6,967 bases of DNA, taken from NCBI GenBank assembly GCA_003150315.1, contig QAML01000058.1, positions 1 through 6,967 of the forward strand, written 5' to 3'. Source of the DNA: Prevotellaceae bacterium. GTDB taxonomy: Bacteria > Bacteroidota > Bacteroidia > Bacteroidales > Bacteroidaceae. The position numbers were made by a program, and so were the translations under genes. The notes under the pieces were generated by a model. That model had not been told where the DNA came from and made no database searches. It saw nothing but the letters and a program-made list of their open reading frames with translations. Shown here one piece after another: positions 1 to 5,760 of this stretch; position 1 is the stretch's first letter; each line of letters begins with the position of its first letter.

Positions 1-42
1 TTCAAAAATTTCTGCCAAAGTGAGCTGTTTATATGTTATCAT
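1..42 (-). CDS. 5' end of a gene leaving the window, possibly a transposase
   Basis: Only 14 codons are present, reading MITYKQLTLAEIFE on the minus strand, open to the window edge. The start is supported by an AAAGGAG ribosome binding site at 53-59, ten bases upstream of the ATG at 40-42. An extended -10 sequence lies about 55 bp further upstream. The peptide resembles from memory the beginning of some clostridial transposases, but 14 residues are too few to assign a family. A transposase would fit the mobile-element setting. It is transcribed in the same direction as the transporter operon, but a strong terminator separates the two. Gene presence is fairly secure; the product is a guess. 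Confidence 0.5.
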   Translation of the reverse strand, partial: MITYKQLTLAEIFE

Positions 43-93
43 GTAGGTATATCTCCTTTAGGTGGATTGGTTAATTAGTTTCTAGGCAATTCT

Positions 94-102
94 ATTTTAC
101 CA
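94..102 (-). promoter_or_regulatory. Possible extended -10 promoter for the left-edge gene
   Basis: On the minus strand the sequence reads TGG followed by TAAAAT, an extended -10 element (TGn plus five of six consensus bases). No recognisable -35 hexamer lies 16-18 bp upstream, which is tolerable for an extended -10. It sits downstream of the 131-162 terminator, so it could give the left-edge gene independent transcription. Based on motif only. Confidence 0.3.
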
Positions 103-130
103 TAAATCTTGAGGAGATATTTTATTTTAA

Positions 131-179
131 CAACAAAAAAATGCCGTATTTATGCGGCTTTTGGCGTTTCGCAAACGCC
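131..179 (-). terminator. Rho-independent terminator with a second hairpin before it
   Basis: Reading the minus strand, a perfect 7-bp hairpin (GGCGTTT, loop GCG, AAACGCC; 163-179) is followed by a second hairpin with GCCG at 155-158 pairing with CGGC at 143-146, extendable by an A-T and a G-T pair. A run of seven T residues then follows (135-141). The second hairpin plus T tract is a textbook intrinsic terminator for transcripts moving leftwards. It is the most convincing end point for the lanF-to-yxeA operon, 200 bp downstream of the yxeA stop codon, and would also end any short transcript begun near 232. Confidence 0.8.
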
Positions 180-226
180 TATTCCAATAGTGTAGATGCT
201 AATTCTAAATTGAAACCTCCTATCCG
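179..226 (-). pseudogene. Possible C-terminal remnant of a lost gene
   Basis: Minus-strand codons ending in a TAG at 179-181 read RIGGFNLELASTLLE and then stop. A stop codon lies directly upstream in frame at 227-229, so only 15 codons are open. The tail ends right at the first hairpin of the terminator, as a real gene end would. It may be the 3' scar of a gene deleted when the transporter cassette arrived, or simply chance. I do not recognise the peptide. Confidence 0.15.
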
Positions 227-238
227 CTATCTGAGTTA

Positions 239-244
239 AATATA
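239..244 (-). promoter_or_regulatory. Possible -10 box downstream of the 21-bp direct repeats
   Basis: The minus strand reads TATATT (five of six -10 consensus bases). No -35 consensus is visible, but the two TTACATGAAA repeats at 268-277 and 289-298 lie where an activator covering the -35 region would bind. A start near 232 would give an RNA of about 100 nt ending at the terminator at 131-162. The arrangement is suggestive but motif-only. Confidence 0.25.
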
Positions 245-267
245 ACACAAATTAGCACTAAAAAAGT

Positions 268-298
268 TTTCATGTAACAATATCGAACTTTCATGTAA
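268..298. repeat. 10-bp direct repeat spaced 21 bp
   Basis: TTTCATGTAA occurs at 268-277 and again at 289-298, exactly 21 bp apart; extending to 12 bp gives 11 matches (TTTCATGTAACA against TTTCATGTAATA). Two helical turns between copies is the phasing expected for a transcription factor binding one DNA face. It lies between the end of yxeA and the terminator. Confidence 0.5.
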
Positions 299-305
299 TA
301 TTTTA

Positions 306-370
306 TGAATATCCAAACCGCTATTTATAGATATTTTACAGAACACTTTTTCTAGCAATCTGGATATTCA
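306..370. repeat. 10-bp perfect inverted repeat around a 45-bp spacer
   Basis: TGAATATCCA at 306-315 is matched by its exact reverse complement TGGATATTCA at 361-370, eleven bases after the yxeA stop codon. The spacer is AT-rich with no T tract of terminator type immediately following on the minus strand. It could be a weak stem at the end of the operon mRNA, a protein-binding dyad, or the edge of a tiny excised or decayed element. Confidence 0.5.
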
Positions 371-381
371 ACCATTTTTAT

Positions 382-723
382 TTAATAAATATCTTTAACT
401 TTTTCAGGCAATTCTTCATAATTAATTTCTGCCCACGTTACAACTCCCCGTATAGGTGCCACTTTTAAATTAATAAATGCCTGATCTTTTAATATCTTAC
501 TTGTCTCAAAAGTAATATCTTTTGCTTCACCACTAGAATTATAAGCGACCAATGAATATTTATAATTCATTAATCCGTGAGGGGCAATCTCTGTTACCCA
601 TCGGTTGTCAACCTGAGCATAATAATCCTCATTTGTCTGTGTTGTGAGAAATGCTACTGTCATAAATAAAACAGCCAAAACTCCTACTATTAAAATAATT
701 CCAGCTTTTCTATATTTGTTCAT
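382..723 (-). CDS. YxeA-family (DUF1093) membrane-anchored protein
   Basis: This 113-residue protein has a short basic N-terminus, one hydrophobic segment at about residues 7-27 and an extracytoplasmic domain at 34-112. The domain matches the YxeA family pattern as I know it: YYAQVDN near residue 34, a YKYSLVAYNSSGEAKDI segment at 54-70, a predicted beta-strand around FINLKV, and a final VTWAEINYEELPEKVK. The family is small, secreted or membrane-tethered, found in Firmicutes, and of uncertain biochemical function. The ATG at 721-723 begins 21 bp after the stop of the LanG-like permease, so it is the last gene of the transporter operon. The nearest Shine-Dalgarno-like GGAAGG is 13 bases upstream, a weak spacing that suggests translational coupling. 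No Cys is present, so it is not a lipoprotein. A role in peptide immunity is inferred from position only. Confidence 0.8.
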   Translation of the reverse strand: MNKYRKAGIILIVGVLAVLFMTVAFLTTQTNEDYYAQVDNRWVTEIAPHGLMNYKYSLVAYNSSGEAKDITFETSKILKDQAFINLKVAPIRGVVTWAEINYEELPEKVKDIY

Positions 724-744
724 AAATATTTCATCGCCTTCCCA

Positions 745-1515
745 TTACCACCCTTTTTTTGGAGCTACTCGTTTTATTTTTTTTATATTTTGATTTTCAG
801 TTTTAGGCTTTAAAAACATACATGCTACACCAATTATACACATTGCTAAAACACTTATTAAACATAGACCTGTATTCCACGTAACACCTTCCACGCCATT
901 TCGATATCTAATCAAGCCAAGCGTAGCCGAAACTGGATAAATTGATTGTAATGCCCCATTGGCAAACATTCCTACAAACCCATAGACAAAAGCAATAATA
1001 ACGCCAGCAAGAAAACTGCTCTTTTTCCTACTTGTCAAAACAATTATAGGTAGCATGGTTAAGTAAAGTAATAAACCTAATAATGACATTTGAAGTAGAC
1101 CTGTAAATGCTGCACTTATACTAAATCCGCCATATCCCATAATAAAATTAGCTACTACAGTAAATGCAAAACAAACTGCCCCCAAAAAAACAGATAGTAT
1201 ACCTGAAATAATCAGTTTTCCCGCTAAGATCTTTTGAAAAGAAACAGGTATCGTTATAATATTTTTTAACGTATCATCTGTATACTCACGTGAAATAATA
1301 TATCCTGTAATCAGAGTAATACACATTGGGAAAATCATTGTCACAAAATTCTTAATAACTTGTTCACACAGAAATTGGAAATCCCATTTCATACCATCCT
1401 CTGCTAACGATGTGAATAAGGTAAGTAACACATTAAGAAGCATGAGTGAAACACCAATCCATACAATAAAATATCTTTTTAACTTCATAAATTCACCTTT
1501 TACAATTACAGCCAT
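745..1515 (-). CDS. lanG: Lantibiotic-immunity ABC permease, MutG/LanG family
   Basis: This 256-residue integral membrane protein has about six hydrophobic segments (residues 14-36, 54-75, 99-127, 134-161, 165-186, 214-234), the usual build and length of LanG/MutG permeases. Between the second and third segments is the cytosolic SREYTDDTLKNIITIPV stretch (76-91), where the lantibiotic-immunity permease pair carries a conserved E-rich coupling motif; the neighbouring permease has the related DNDTFKNLRTIPV. The N-terminal KGEFMKLKR also parallels KNEFRKLKR of the partner. I keep the ATG at 1513-1515 because AAGGAG lies nine bases upstream and the KGEF segment is conserved; an internal ATG at residue 10 also has an SD-like AAAGGTG. 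It starts two bases after the LanE-like stop. It should pair with the LanE-like subunit to form the pump's membrane channel. The symbol denotes family. Confidence 0.85.
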   Translation of the reverse strand: MAVIVKGEFMKLKRYFIVWIGVSLMLLNVLLTLFTSLAEDGMKWDFQFLCEQVIKNFVTMIFPMCITLITGYIISREYTDDTLKNIITIPVSFQKILAGKLIISGILSVFLGAVCFAFTVVANFIMGYGGFSISAAFTGLLQMSLLGLLLYLTMLPIIVLTSRKKSSFLAGVIIAFVYGFVGMFANGALQSIYPVSATLGLIRYRNGVEGVTWNTGLCLISVLAMCIIGVACMFLKPKTENQNIKKIKRVAPKKGW

Positions 1516-1517
1516 AA

Positions 1518-2330
1518 TTACTCGCTCCTTTTTTTATACAAATAAATTGCAAGGGAAATCGAAACTGTCCCAATAATGCATAAAGTAACCAAAAGCTGAG
1601 GAGTCGAAGGGATCAGTCCCATTTGTTCAAAATGTTGTAAATCTTTTGTATCATTTACTATCATACGAGATGCCATTTGCTCTGTTCCCCACATCATGAT
1701 GCTCGGCGTTGGTAAAATATGAACCAGTACTTTGGGTAAAGCTGTCATCGAAAATGATGAAAGTAAATTAAACACACTATAAAACACGCATAACATTATA
1801 GAAAATATATAAGATTTACTAAAAAAAACAATTAGTAAAACCAACGGCAATGCACTTATAGCAATTAGCAATCCATATAATATAGAAAAAAGCAGCTTAA
1901 ATAAAATGTCTGATACTCCCCAGAAAACAAATCCGCACAACATAGTCGCCACAGTAGAGGAAACACAAAAAATGACACTCAATACAAGTAAAACAAAGCA
2001 TTTTGCCAATACCATTTGTGTGCTCGTTACAGGAATAGTCCTTAAATTTTTGAAAGTATCATTATCTCTTTCCATAAAAAACAAAAGTGCTGCAATTATT
2101 CCTAATATACATGGAAGCAGTAACAGCATACCGAAACCGATTACTGACTGCCAAAGAGCATCGAATGCTTCTGTTTTTGTTGCATACTTATCTTGTGCCA
2201 CATTTAAATAGTAAATAATTGCGGTCAATGGAATAGGAAACAGAAAAGAAGCAGCTAATACAAGTTGTATAAACATTTTCCTTTTGAGTTTTCGGAACTC
2301 ATTTTTCATTAATTTAAGCAATCCCCTCAC
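1518..2330 (-). CDS. lanE: Lantibiotic-immunity ABC permease, MutE/LanE family
   Basis: This protein of up to 270 residues has about six hydrophobic segments (residues 20-42, 64-86, 109-135, 143-169, 173-196, 244-265). The cytosolic loop MERDNDTFKNLRTIPV (86-101) follows the second segment and matches the LanE/MutE family motif. A larger extracytoplasmic loop at about 197-243 precedes the last segment. The start is uncertain: GTG at 2328-2330 gives a 17-bp overlap with the ATPase gene but has no properly spaced ribosome binding site. ATG at 2307-2309 (MKNEFRKLK) begins four bases after the ATPase stop and has GAGGGG 13 bases upstream, giving 263 residues. Either way translation is coupled to the ATPase. 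It should form a heterodimer with the LanG-like permease. A general ABC-2 drug exporter is the alternative, but the ATPase-E-G-TCS layout favours peptide immunity. Confidence 0.85.
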   Translation of the reverse strand: MRGLLKLMKNEFRKLKRKMFIQLVLAASFLFPIPLTAIIYYLNVAQDKYATKTEAFDALWQSVIGFGMLLLLPCILGIIAALLFFMERDNDTFKNLRTIPVTSTQMVLAKCFVLLVLSVIFCVSSTVATMLCGFVFWGVSDILFKLLFSILYGLLIAISALPLVLLIVFFSKSYIFSIMLCVFYSVFNLLSSFSMTALPKVLVHILPTPSIMMWGTEQMASRMIVNDTKDLQHFEQMGLIPSTPQLLVTLCIIGTVSISLAIYLYKKRSE

Positions 2331-3237
2331 CCCCTGTGATTTTCTTAAAATAGTCCTCTAAAGTATCCTCACATAAATGTACTTGATAAATATTGATTCC
2401 TCTTTCAAAGAGCAATCTATTGATTACATCAGTTGGCAATGTTGTATCGTAAAGATATAAATTATTCCCATCAACAACCTGCATGTTTTTATTGTTGAAT
2501 TCAGTAAGAATAATTTGAGCTGCCTGCCGTGCATCAGAAACAAGAAAATGGATAAATTTCGTGTTTTTTGCTTCTAATTCTTCCAAACTCTCTTCTTCTA
2601 ACAATTTACCATGATCAATAATTCCAACATCATCTGCCAACAAAGAAATTTCTGAAAGAATATGGCTAGAAATCAGTATGGTTTTTCCTCTTTCATCACA
2701 CAACTCTTTTATAAAACTACGTACCTCTGCAATACCAATAGGGTCCAGTCCATTAATTGGTTCGTCTAATATTAACAACTCTGGATTATGCATAATTGCT
2801 AACGCAATCGCTAAACGTTGTTTCATTCCGAGAGAATATTGTGAAAACAATTTCTTATCCCGATAAGGCAAATTGACGAGTTCCAAAGCTCCTTTAATAT
2901 ATTTAGAATCTTTTAACCCTCTTAAATCAGCAAAAATCTTTAGATTTTCTGTTGCTGTCAAGTTTGGATAAAAACCCGGTGATTCAATCAAACTTCCGAT
3001 GCGAGGCAAGATTTCTTTTTCATTTTCCCGAATATTTTTTCCGAATATTTTGATTTTTCCAGATGTAGGAGTTGTTAATCCTAACAGCATTTTCATTGTA
3101 GTGGTTTTTCCAGCTCCATTTCTTCCCAACAATCCATAAATGCGACCTTGTCTTACATGGATATTAAGATTTGAAACGCTAGACTGGTTTCCATACTTTT
3201 TGGTCAAATTTTCTGTTTCAATAATACAATCTTTCAT
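2314..3237 (-). CDS. lanF: Lantibiotic-immunity ABC transporter ATPase, LanF family
   Basis: This 307-residue cytoplasmic ATPase powers the LanEG pump that removes antimicrobial peptides from the membrane. Visible motifs are Walker A GRNGAGKTT (38-46), the ABC signature YSLGMKQ (134-140), Walker B LLILDEP (154-160), the D-loop NGLDP and the switch His at 192 in LISSH. The Q-loop position reads IGSLIESPGFY, with Glu (residue 85) replacing Gln; this E-loop is a known hallmark of LanF and related BcrA-type ATPases. The C-terminal 90 residues are the usual accessory tail. I choose ATG at 3235-3237, since AAAGGTG lies six bases upstream. A GTG three codons earlier (3244-3246) would be part of that ribosome binding site, so the 310-residue reading is less likely. 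It is the first gene of the four-gene operon. All catalytic motifs look intact. Confidence 0.92.
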   Translation of the reverse strand: MKDCIIETENLTKKYGNQSSVSNLNIHVRQGRIYGLLGRNGAGKTTTMKMLLGLTTPTSGKIKIFGKNIRENEKEILPRIGSLIESPGFYPNLTATENLKIFADLRGLKDSKYIKGALELVNLPYRDKKLFSQYSLGMKQRLAIALAIMHNPELLILDEPINGLDPIGIAEVRSFIKELCDERGKTILISSHILSEISLLADDVGIIDHGKLLEEESLEELEAKNTKFIHFLVSDARQAAQIILTEFNNKNMQVVDGNNLYLYDTTLPTDVINRLLFERGINIYQVHLCEDTLEDYFKKITGGEGIA

Positions 3238-3332
3238 TTTTTTCACCTTTCTTTTAGTTATTTTAAGCGTTTAACAAAACCTAACCTCCACATAAATACT
3301 CATTTTTTAATCTTGTATTTTTATTTTTCTCT

Positions 3333-3362
3333 ACTATACTTTAAATTTTGATGCTTTTTCTA
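3333..3362 (-). promoter_or_regulatory. Candidate promoter of the lanF operon
   Basis: On the minus strand TAGAAA (3357-3362, four of six -35 bases) is separated by 18 bp from TATAGT (3333-3338, five of six -10 bases). Transcription would begin near 3326 and leave about 90 nt of leader before the lanF ATG. A competing, weaker possibility is TATTCT at 3447-3452, which would place the 11-bp-period boxes over its -35 region. Sequence alone does not decide between them. Confidence 0.4.
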
Positions 3363-3391
3363 CTTCCGTTTAGATTTACTTCTATATAATG

Positions 3392-3402
3392 CAGATAATC
3401 TG
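3392..3402. repeat. Small palindrome in the divergent control region
   Basis: CAGAT-A-ATCTG is a perfect 11-bp dyad centred on 3397, with an outer T/A match one base beyond a mismatch. It lies about 30 bp upstream of the candidate lanF -35 box. It could be a regulator site, but palindromes this short arise by chance in AT-rich DNA. Confidence 0.25.
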
Positions 3403-3460
3403 TAATCAGTAAGTTTTGCAACCGCCTAAATCTTTGTTTGATATAAGAATACCATATGTT

Positions 3461-3515
3461 CCTTGAGTTATCCTTGAGCCAACCTTGAATTATCCTTGAG
3501 ATTTTCCTGAACAAT
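3461..3515 (+). promoter_or_regulatory. Five-box direct-repeat operator on an 11-bp period
   Basis: Boxes begin at 3461, 3472, 3483, 3494 and 3505: CCTTGAGTTAT, CCTTGAGCCAA, CCTTGAATTAT, CCTTGAGATTT and TCCTGAACAAT. The first four share CCTTGA exactly and the fifth is degenerate. OmpR-family regulators of lantibiotic systems bind direct repeats one helical turn apart; SpaR and NisR boxes have the same 11-bp spacing. The array ends exactly where the -35 region of the regulator-kinase promoter begins, so it is well placed for activation and autoregulation by the response regulator encoded just downstream. It may also serve the divergent transporter operon. Direct observation of the repeats is certain; the binding partner is inferred. 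Confidence 0.75.
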
Positions 3516-3543
3516 ATACAAAAATCACTTTATTTGATATAAT
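3515..3543 (+). promoter_or_regulatory. Promoter of the regulator-kinase operon
   Basis: A perfect TATAAT at 3538-3543 is preceded, after 17 bp, by TATACA at 3515-3520 (four of six -35 bases). The weak -35 abutting the direct-repeat array is typical of an activator-dependent promoter. Transcription should start at about 3550, which leaves the ATG at 3553 without room for a ribosome binding site and supports the ATG at 3589 as the real start. The ten bases TTTGATATAA that include this -10 recur at 3437-3446. Confidence 0.7.
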
Positions 3544-3588
3544 ATATCTTAAATGACAACAAAACTTCAGGAAGGGGTATACGCACTA

Positions 3589-4287
3589 ATGGAACAACGT
3601 TCGATTCTTATAGTTGATGACCAAAAAGATTTATGTGAAATGATTGAAACAATTTTTACAAATGCCGGATTTACTAACCTCACCATAGCCAATACTGGGG
3701 CGCAAGCTCTTCATCTTTGGTCAACCCTTAATCCAGATATGATAATACTAGATGTTATGCTACCTGATATAGATGGCTTTACCATTTTAAAAGAGGTCCG
3801 AGAATCTAGCAGAATTCCAATTTTAATGTTGACTGCTCGCGGAGAAGCAGATAGTAAATTCTTAGGGTTTGAAAATGGTGCTGATGACTATCTAACTAAA
3901 CCATTTCTTCCTAAAGAATTGCTCCTAAGAGTACAAGCACTAATGAAACGTGCTTATCCTAATCCAAACCACATTGTCCATTTAGCAGCATCAACAGTAG
4001 ATCTTGACTGTGCTAAGGTACAATGTGGAAATAAAACTTTTACTTTAACTTCTAAAGAACTCTTATTATTTAAAAAATTATATGAGAATGTTGGAAGAAT
4101 CGTAACTACAGGCTCTTTATGTCAAACCATTTGCGGAGATTATTATTGGGAAGGATATGAAAGTACTTTAGTAACTCATATACGACATTTACGTCAAAAA
4201 ATTGAAGCTTCACCTTCCACTCCACAATCTCTCATTACTACAAAAGGAATTGGCTATCGTCTATATCTAAAAGGAGAAAAGCCATGA
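3589..4287 (+). CDS. lanR: OmpR/PhoB-type response regulator, LanR/CprR-like
   Basis: This 232-residue regulator has an N-terminal receiver domain (about 4-120) and a C-terminal winged-helix DNA-binding domain (about 128-226). In the receiver, the acidic pair is D10-D11, the phosphoacceptor D55 (ILDVMLPD), the switch Thr T82 (LMLTARGE) and the conserved Lys K104 (YLTKPF). The wing ends in GIGYRL near residue 220. The longer reading from ATG 3553 adds 12 residues, but the predicted transcript begins only about three bases before it. ATG 3589 has GGAAGGGG 11 bases upstream and gives the normal family N-terminus SILIVDD. The gene is followed by the kinase with an ATGA overlap, so they are a cognate pair. 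By position it should bind the CCTTGA array. The symbol denotes family, not orthology. Confidence 0.9.
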   Translation: MEQRSILIVDDQKDLCEMIETIFTNAGFTNLTIANTGAQALHLWSTLNPDMIILDVMLPDIDGFTILKEVRESSRIPILMLTARGEADSKFLGFENGADDYLTKPFLPKELLLRVQALMKRAYPNPNHIVHLAASTVDLDCAKVQCGNKTFTLTSKELLLFKKLYENVGRIVTTGSLCQTICGDYYWEGYESTLVTHIRHLRQKIEASPSTPQSLITTKGIGYRLYLKGEKP

Positions 4288-5657
4288 CACGAACTCAAAA
4301 TTTTTTTCGCAAGTATATTCTCTCTACGCTTCGCATTCTTGCCCTTTTTCTATTGGTAAATGCTCTCTTAATATGTCTTTTTTTATTGATATTTTATTTA
4401 GAAGGAGCTTCCAAATCACAGTTTCCAATAGAAAAATTTTCTTCATTAATTGAAAATAACAACAATCAAATAGAAGCTCACGAAGATGTAGAAGCCTTTT
4501 TAAAGTCTTTTGACGCATGGGCTATGCTTTTAAACGACAACGGAGATGTTACATGGGAATGTAAAATGCCACAACAGCTCTCTCGCCATTATTCTGCAAC
4601 AGATATAGCTTTATTTAGTCGCTGGTATCTGGAGGACTATCCCGTAAACATATGGAAACGCTTAGATGGGTTACTTGTTGTAGGGCTATCTCCCGATAAG
4701 GTCACTCAATTTTATACATCATTTAATAAGAAATATTTTGTTACTGGTATGTATATTGTGTTAGCTATTTTTCTAGCAAATATATGTCTGATCATTTTTT
4801 TCTTTTTACGAAATATTCATCAAATCGAAAAAGCCGTTTCTCCTATACTCGATAGTATTCACTCATTATCAGATGGTTCTTCTTTTCATCTTGACGAAAG
4901 TGGTGAATTAGTCGAAATCAGAGCAGAGCTAAATCGTGCTGGAAAATATCTTATAAAAAAAGACAACACACGAGCGGATTGGATTAGAGGAATATCTCAT
5001 GACATACGTACCCCACTATCAATGATTCTCGGCTATTCCAGTGAAATAGAGGATAACCCCGATGTTTCTGAAACAGTCCATAACCAAGCACGCATTATCC
5101 GTACATACAGCGAATATTTAAAAAATTTAGTCGAAAATTTAAATTTGACAACAAAGCTCGAATATTCTATGTACACTATTGGACATAACTCTATAAACCC
5201 TGTTGAGCTTGCTAGACAAGTAATTGCTGAATTTATAAATAATAATTTATCCGACAAATATGAGCTTATTCTCTCCGAATTTTATGAGAAAAACCATCTT
5301 CAAATAATAGGAGATACTTTCCTATTGAATAGAATGTTGACTAATCTCATACGGAATAGTTTTATCCATAATCCAAACGGTTGTCATATTACTGTCTCCA
5401 TTAATCAAGATACAAATTTTTGTATTTTTTCTATTGAAGATACTGGGCAAGGAGTTGATATATATACTTTGGAACACTTAAATAAAAATGGATTTATTCG
5501 CAATCCCGATAATACAGAACATGGATTAGGTCTGAAAATTGTAAATCAAATTGTCCATTTACATCATGGAAAAATCAAATTCTCAGCGAATAAACCTCAT
5601 GGACTAATTGTTCAAATTTCTTTACCTCGAGATTTTACAAGCATGCCCAGAAAATAA
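4284..5657 (+). CDS. lanK: Sensor histidine kinase, LanK/CprK-like
   Basis: This 457-residue membrane kinase would phosphorylate the adjacent regulator. Two membrane segments (about 16-38 and 153-176) bound an external sensor region of about 115 residues containing WAMLLNDNGDVTWEC and FSRWYLEDYPVNIW, a pattern I associate with clostridial kinases that sense cationic peptides or lantibiotics. The phosphoacceptor is H239 in GISHDIRTPLS. The ATPase domain shows the N-box N354/N358 in TNLIRNSFIHN, the G1 box DTGQG (386-390) and the G2 box GLGLK (414-418), all intact. The ATG overlaps the regulator stop as ATGA, with AAGGAG seven bases upstream. No HAMP domain is evident; the linker after the second segment is about 55 residues. 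C. difficile CprK is the closest analogue I can suggest, but the ligand is not known from sequence. Confidence 0.9.
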   Translation: MTRTQNFFRKYILSTLRILALFLLVNALLICLFLLIFYLEGASKSQFPIEKFSSLIENNNNQIEAHEDVEAFLKSFDAWAMLLNDNGDVTWECKMPQQLSRHYSATDIALFSRWYLEDYPVNIWKRLDGLLVVGLSPDKVTQFYTSFNKKYFVTGMYIVLAIFLANICLIIFFFLRNIHQIEKAVSPILDSIHSLSDGSSFHLDESGELVEIRAELNRAGKYLIKKDNTRADWIRGISHDIRTPLSMILGYSSEIEDNPDVSETVHNQARIIRTYSEYLKNLVENLNLTTKLEYSMYTIGHNSINPVELARQVIAEFINNNLSDKYELILSEFYEKNHLQIIGDTFLLNRMLTNLIRNSFIHNPNGCHITVSINQDTNFCIFSIEDTGQGVDIYTLEHLNKNGFIRNPDNTEHGLGLKIVNQIVHLHHGKIKFSANKPHGLIVQISLPRDFTSMPRK

Positions 5658-5672
5658 AAATTTTTGTTGAAA

Positions 5673-5718
5673 AATATGCCCCTTTCCAGAAAACATAACA
5701 TCTGAAAAGGAGCATATT
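5673..5718. terminator. Hairpin terminator between convergent genes
   Basis: AATATGC (5673-5679) pairs with GCATATT (5712-5718), CCTTT (5681-5685) with AAAGG (5706-5710), and CAGA (5687-5690) with TCTG (5701-5704). Two C/A mismatches interrupt the stem and the loop is 10 nt. The minus strand continues into TTTTCAACAAAAATTTTT, so termination looks better for the secreted-protein gene arriving from the right. The plus side lacks a long T tract, so termination of the kinase mRNA is less certain. Confidence 0.65.
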
Positions 5719-5748
5719 AAATTCAAAAATTTGTATCTTCATTAAAGC

Positions 5749-5760
5749 AGTTTGCAAACT
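5749..5760. repeat. 12-bp perfect palindrome abutting a stop codon
   Basis: AGTTTGCAAACT is self-complementary over all 12 bases and ends immediately before the TAG stop codon of the secreted-protein gene. It lacks a following T tract on either strand, so it is not itself a typical terminator. It might be a protein-binding site or chance. Confidence 0.3.

Noticed and set aside
108..113. Single CTTGAG resembling the operator core
   Set aside because: Only one copy without the 11-bp-period partners, so not supported as a regulator site.
1906..2211. 101-codon plus-strand open frame
   Set aside because: Lies entirely within the LanE-like permease gene on the opposite strand, has no ribosome binding site and encodes no recognisable domain.
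2678..2866. 62-codon plus-strand open frame
   Set aside because: Antisense to the conserved signature/Walker B region of the ATPase; its openness follows from the real gene's codon use.
3271..3303. Ten-codon leader peptide (MSIYVEVRFC) before lanF
   Set aside because: No ribosome binding site, no attenuator-like hairpin pair after it, and short frames like this are common by chance.
3461..3515. CRISPR-like or iteron replication-origin reading of the CCTTGA repeats
   Set aside because: Repeat units of 11 bp with no spacers rule out CRISPR, and the location against a two-component promoter fits a regulator operator better than a replication origin.
4324..4518. 64-codon minus-strand open frame
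   Set aside because: Antisense to the kinase N-terminal and sensor region, without upstream signals.
5033..5257. 74-codon minus-strand open frame
   Set aside because: Antisense to the kinase dimerisation/ATPase region, with no supporting signals.
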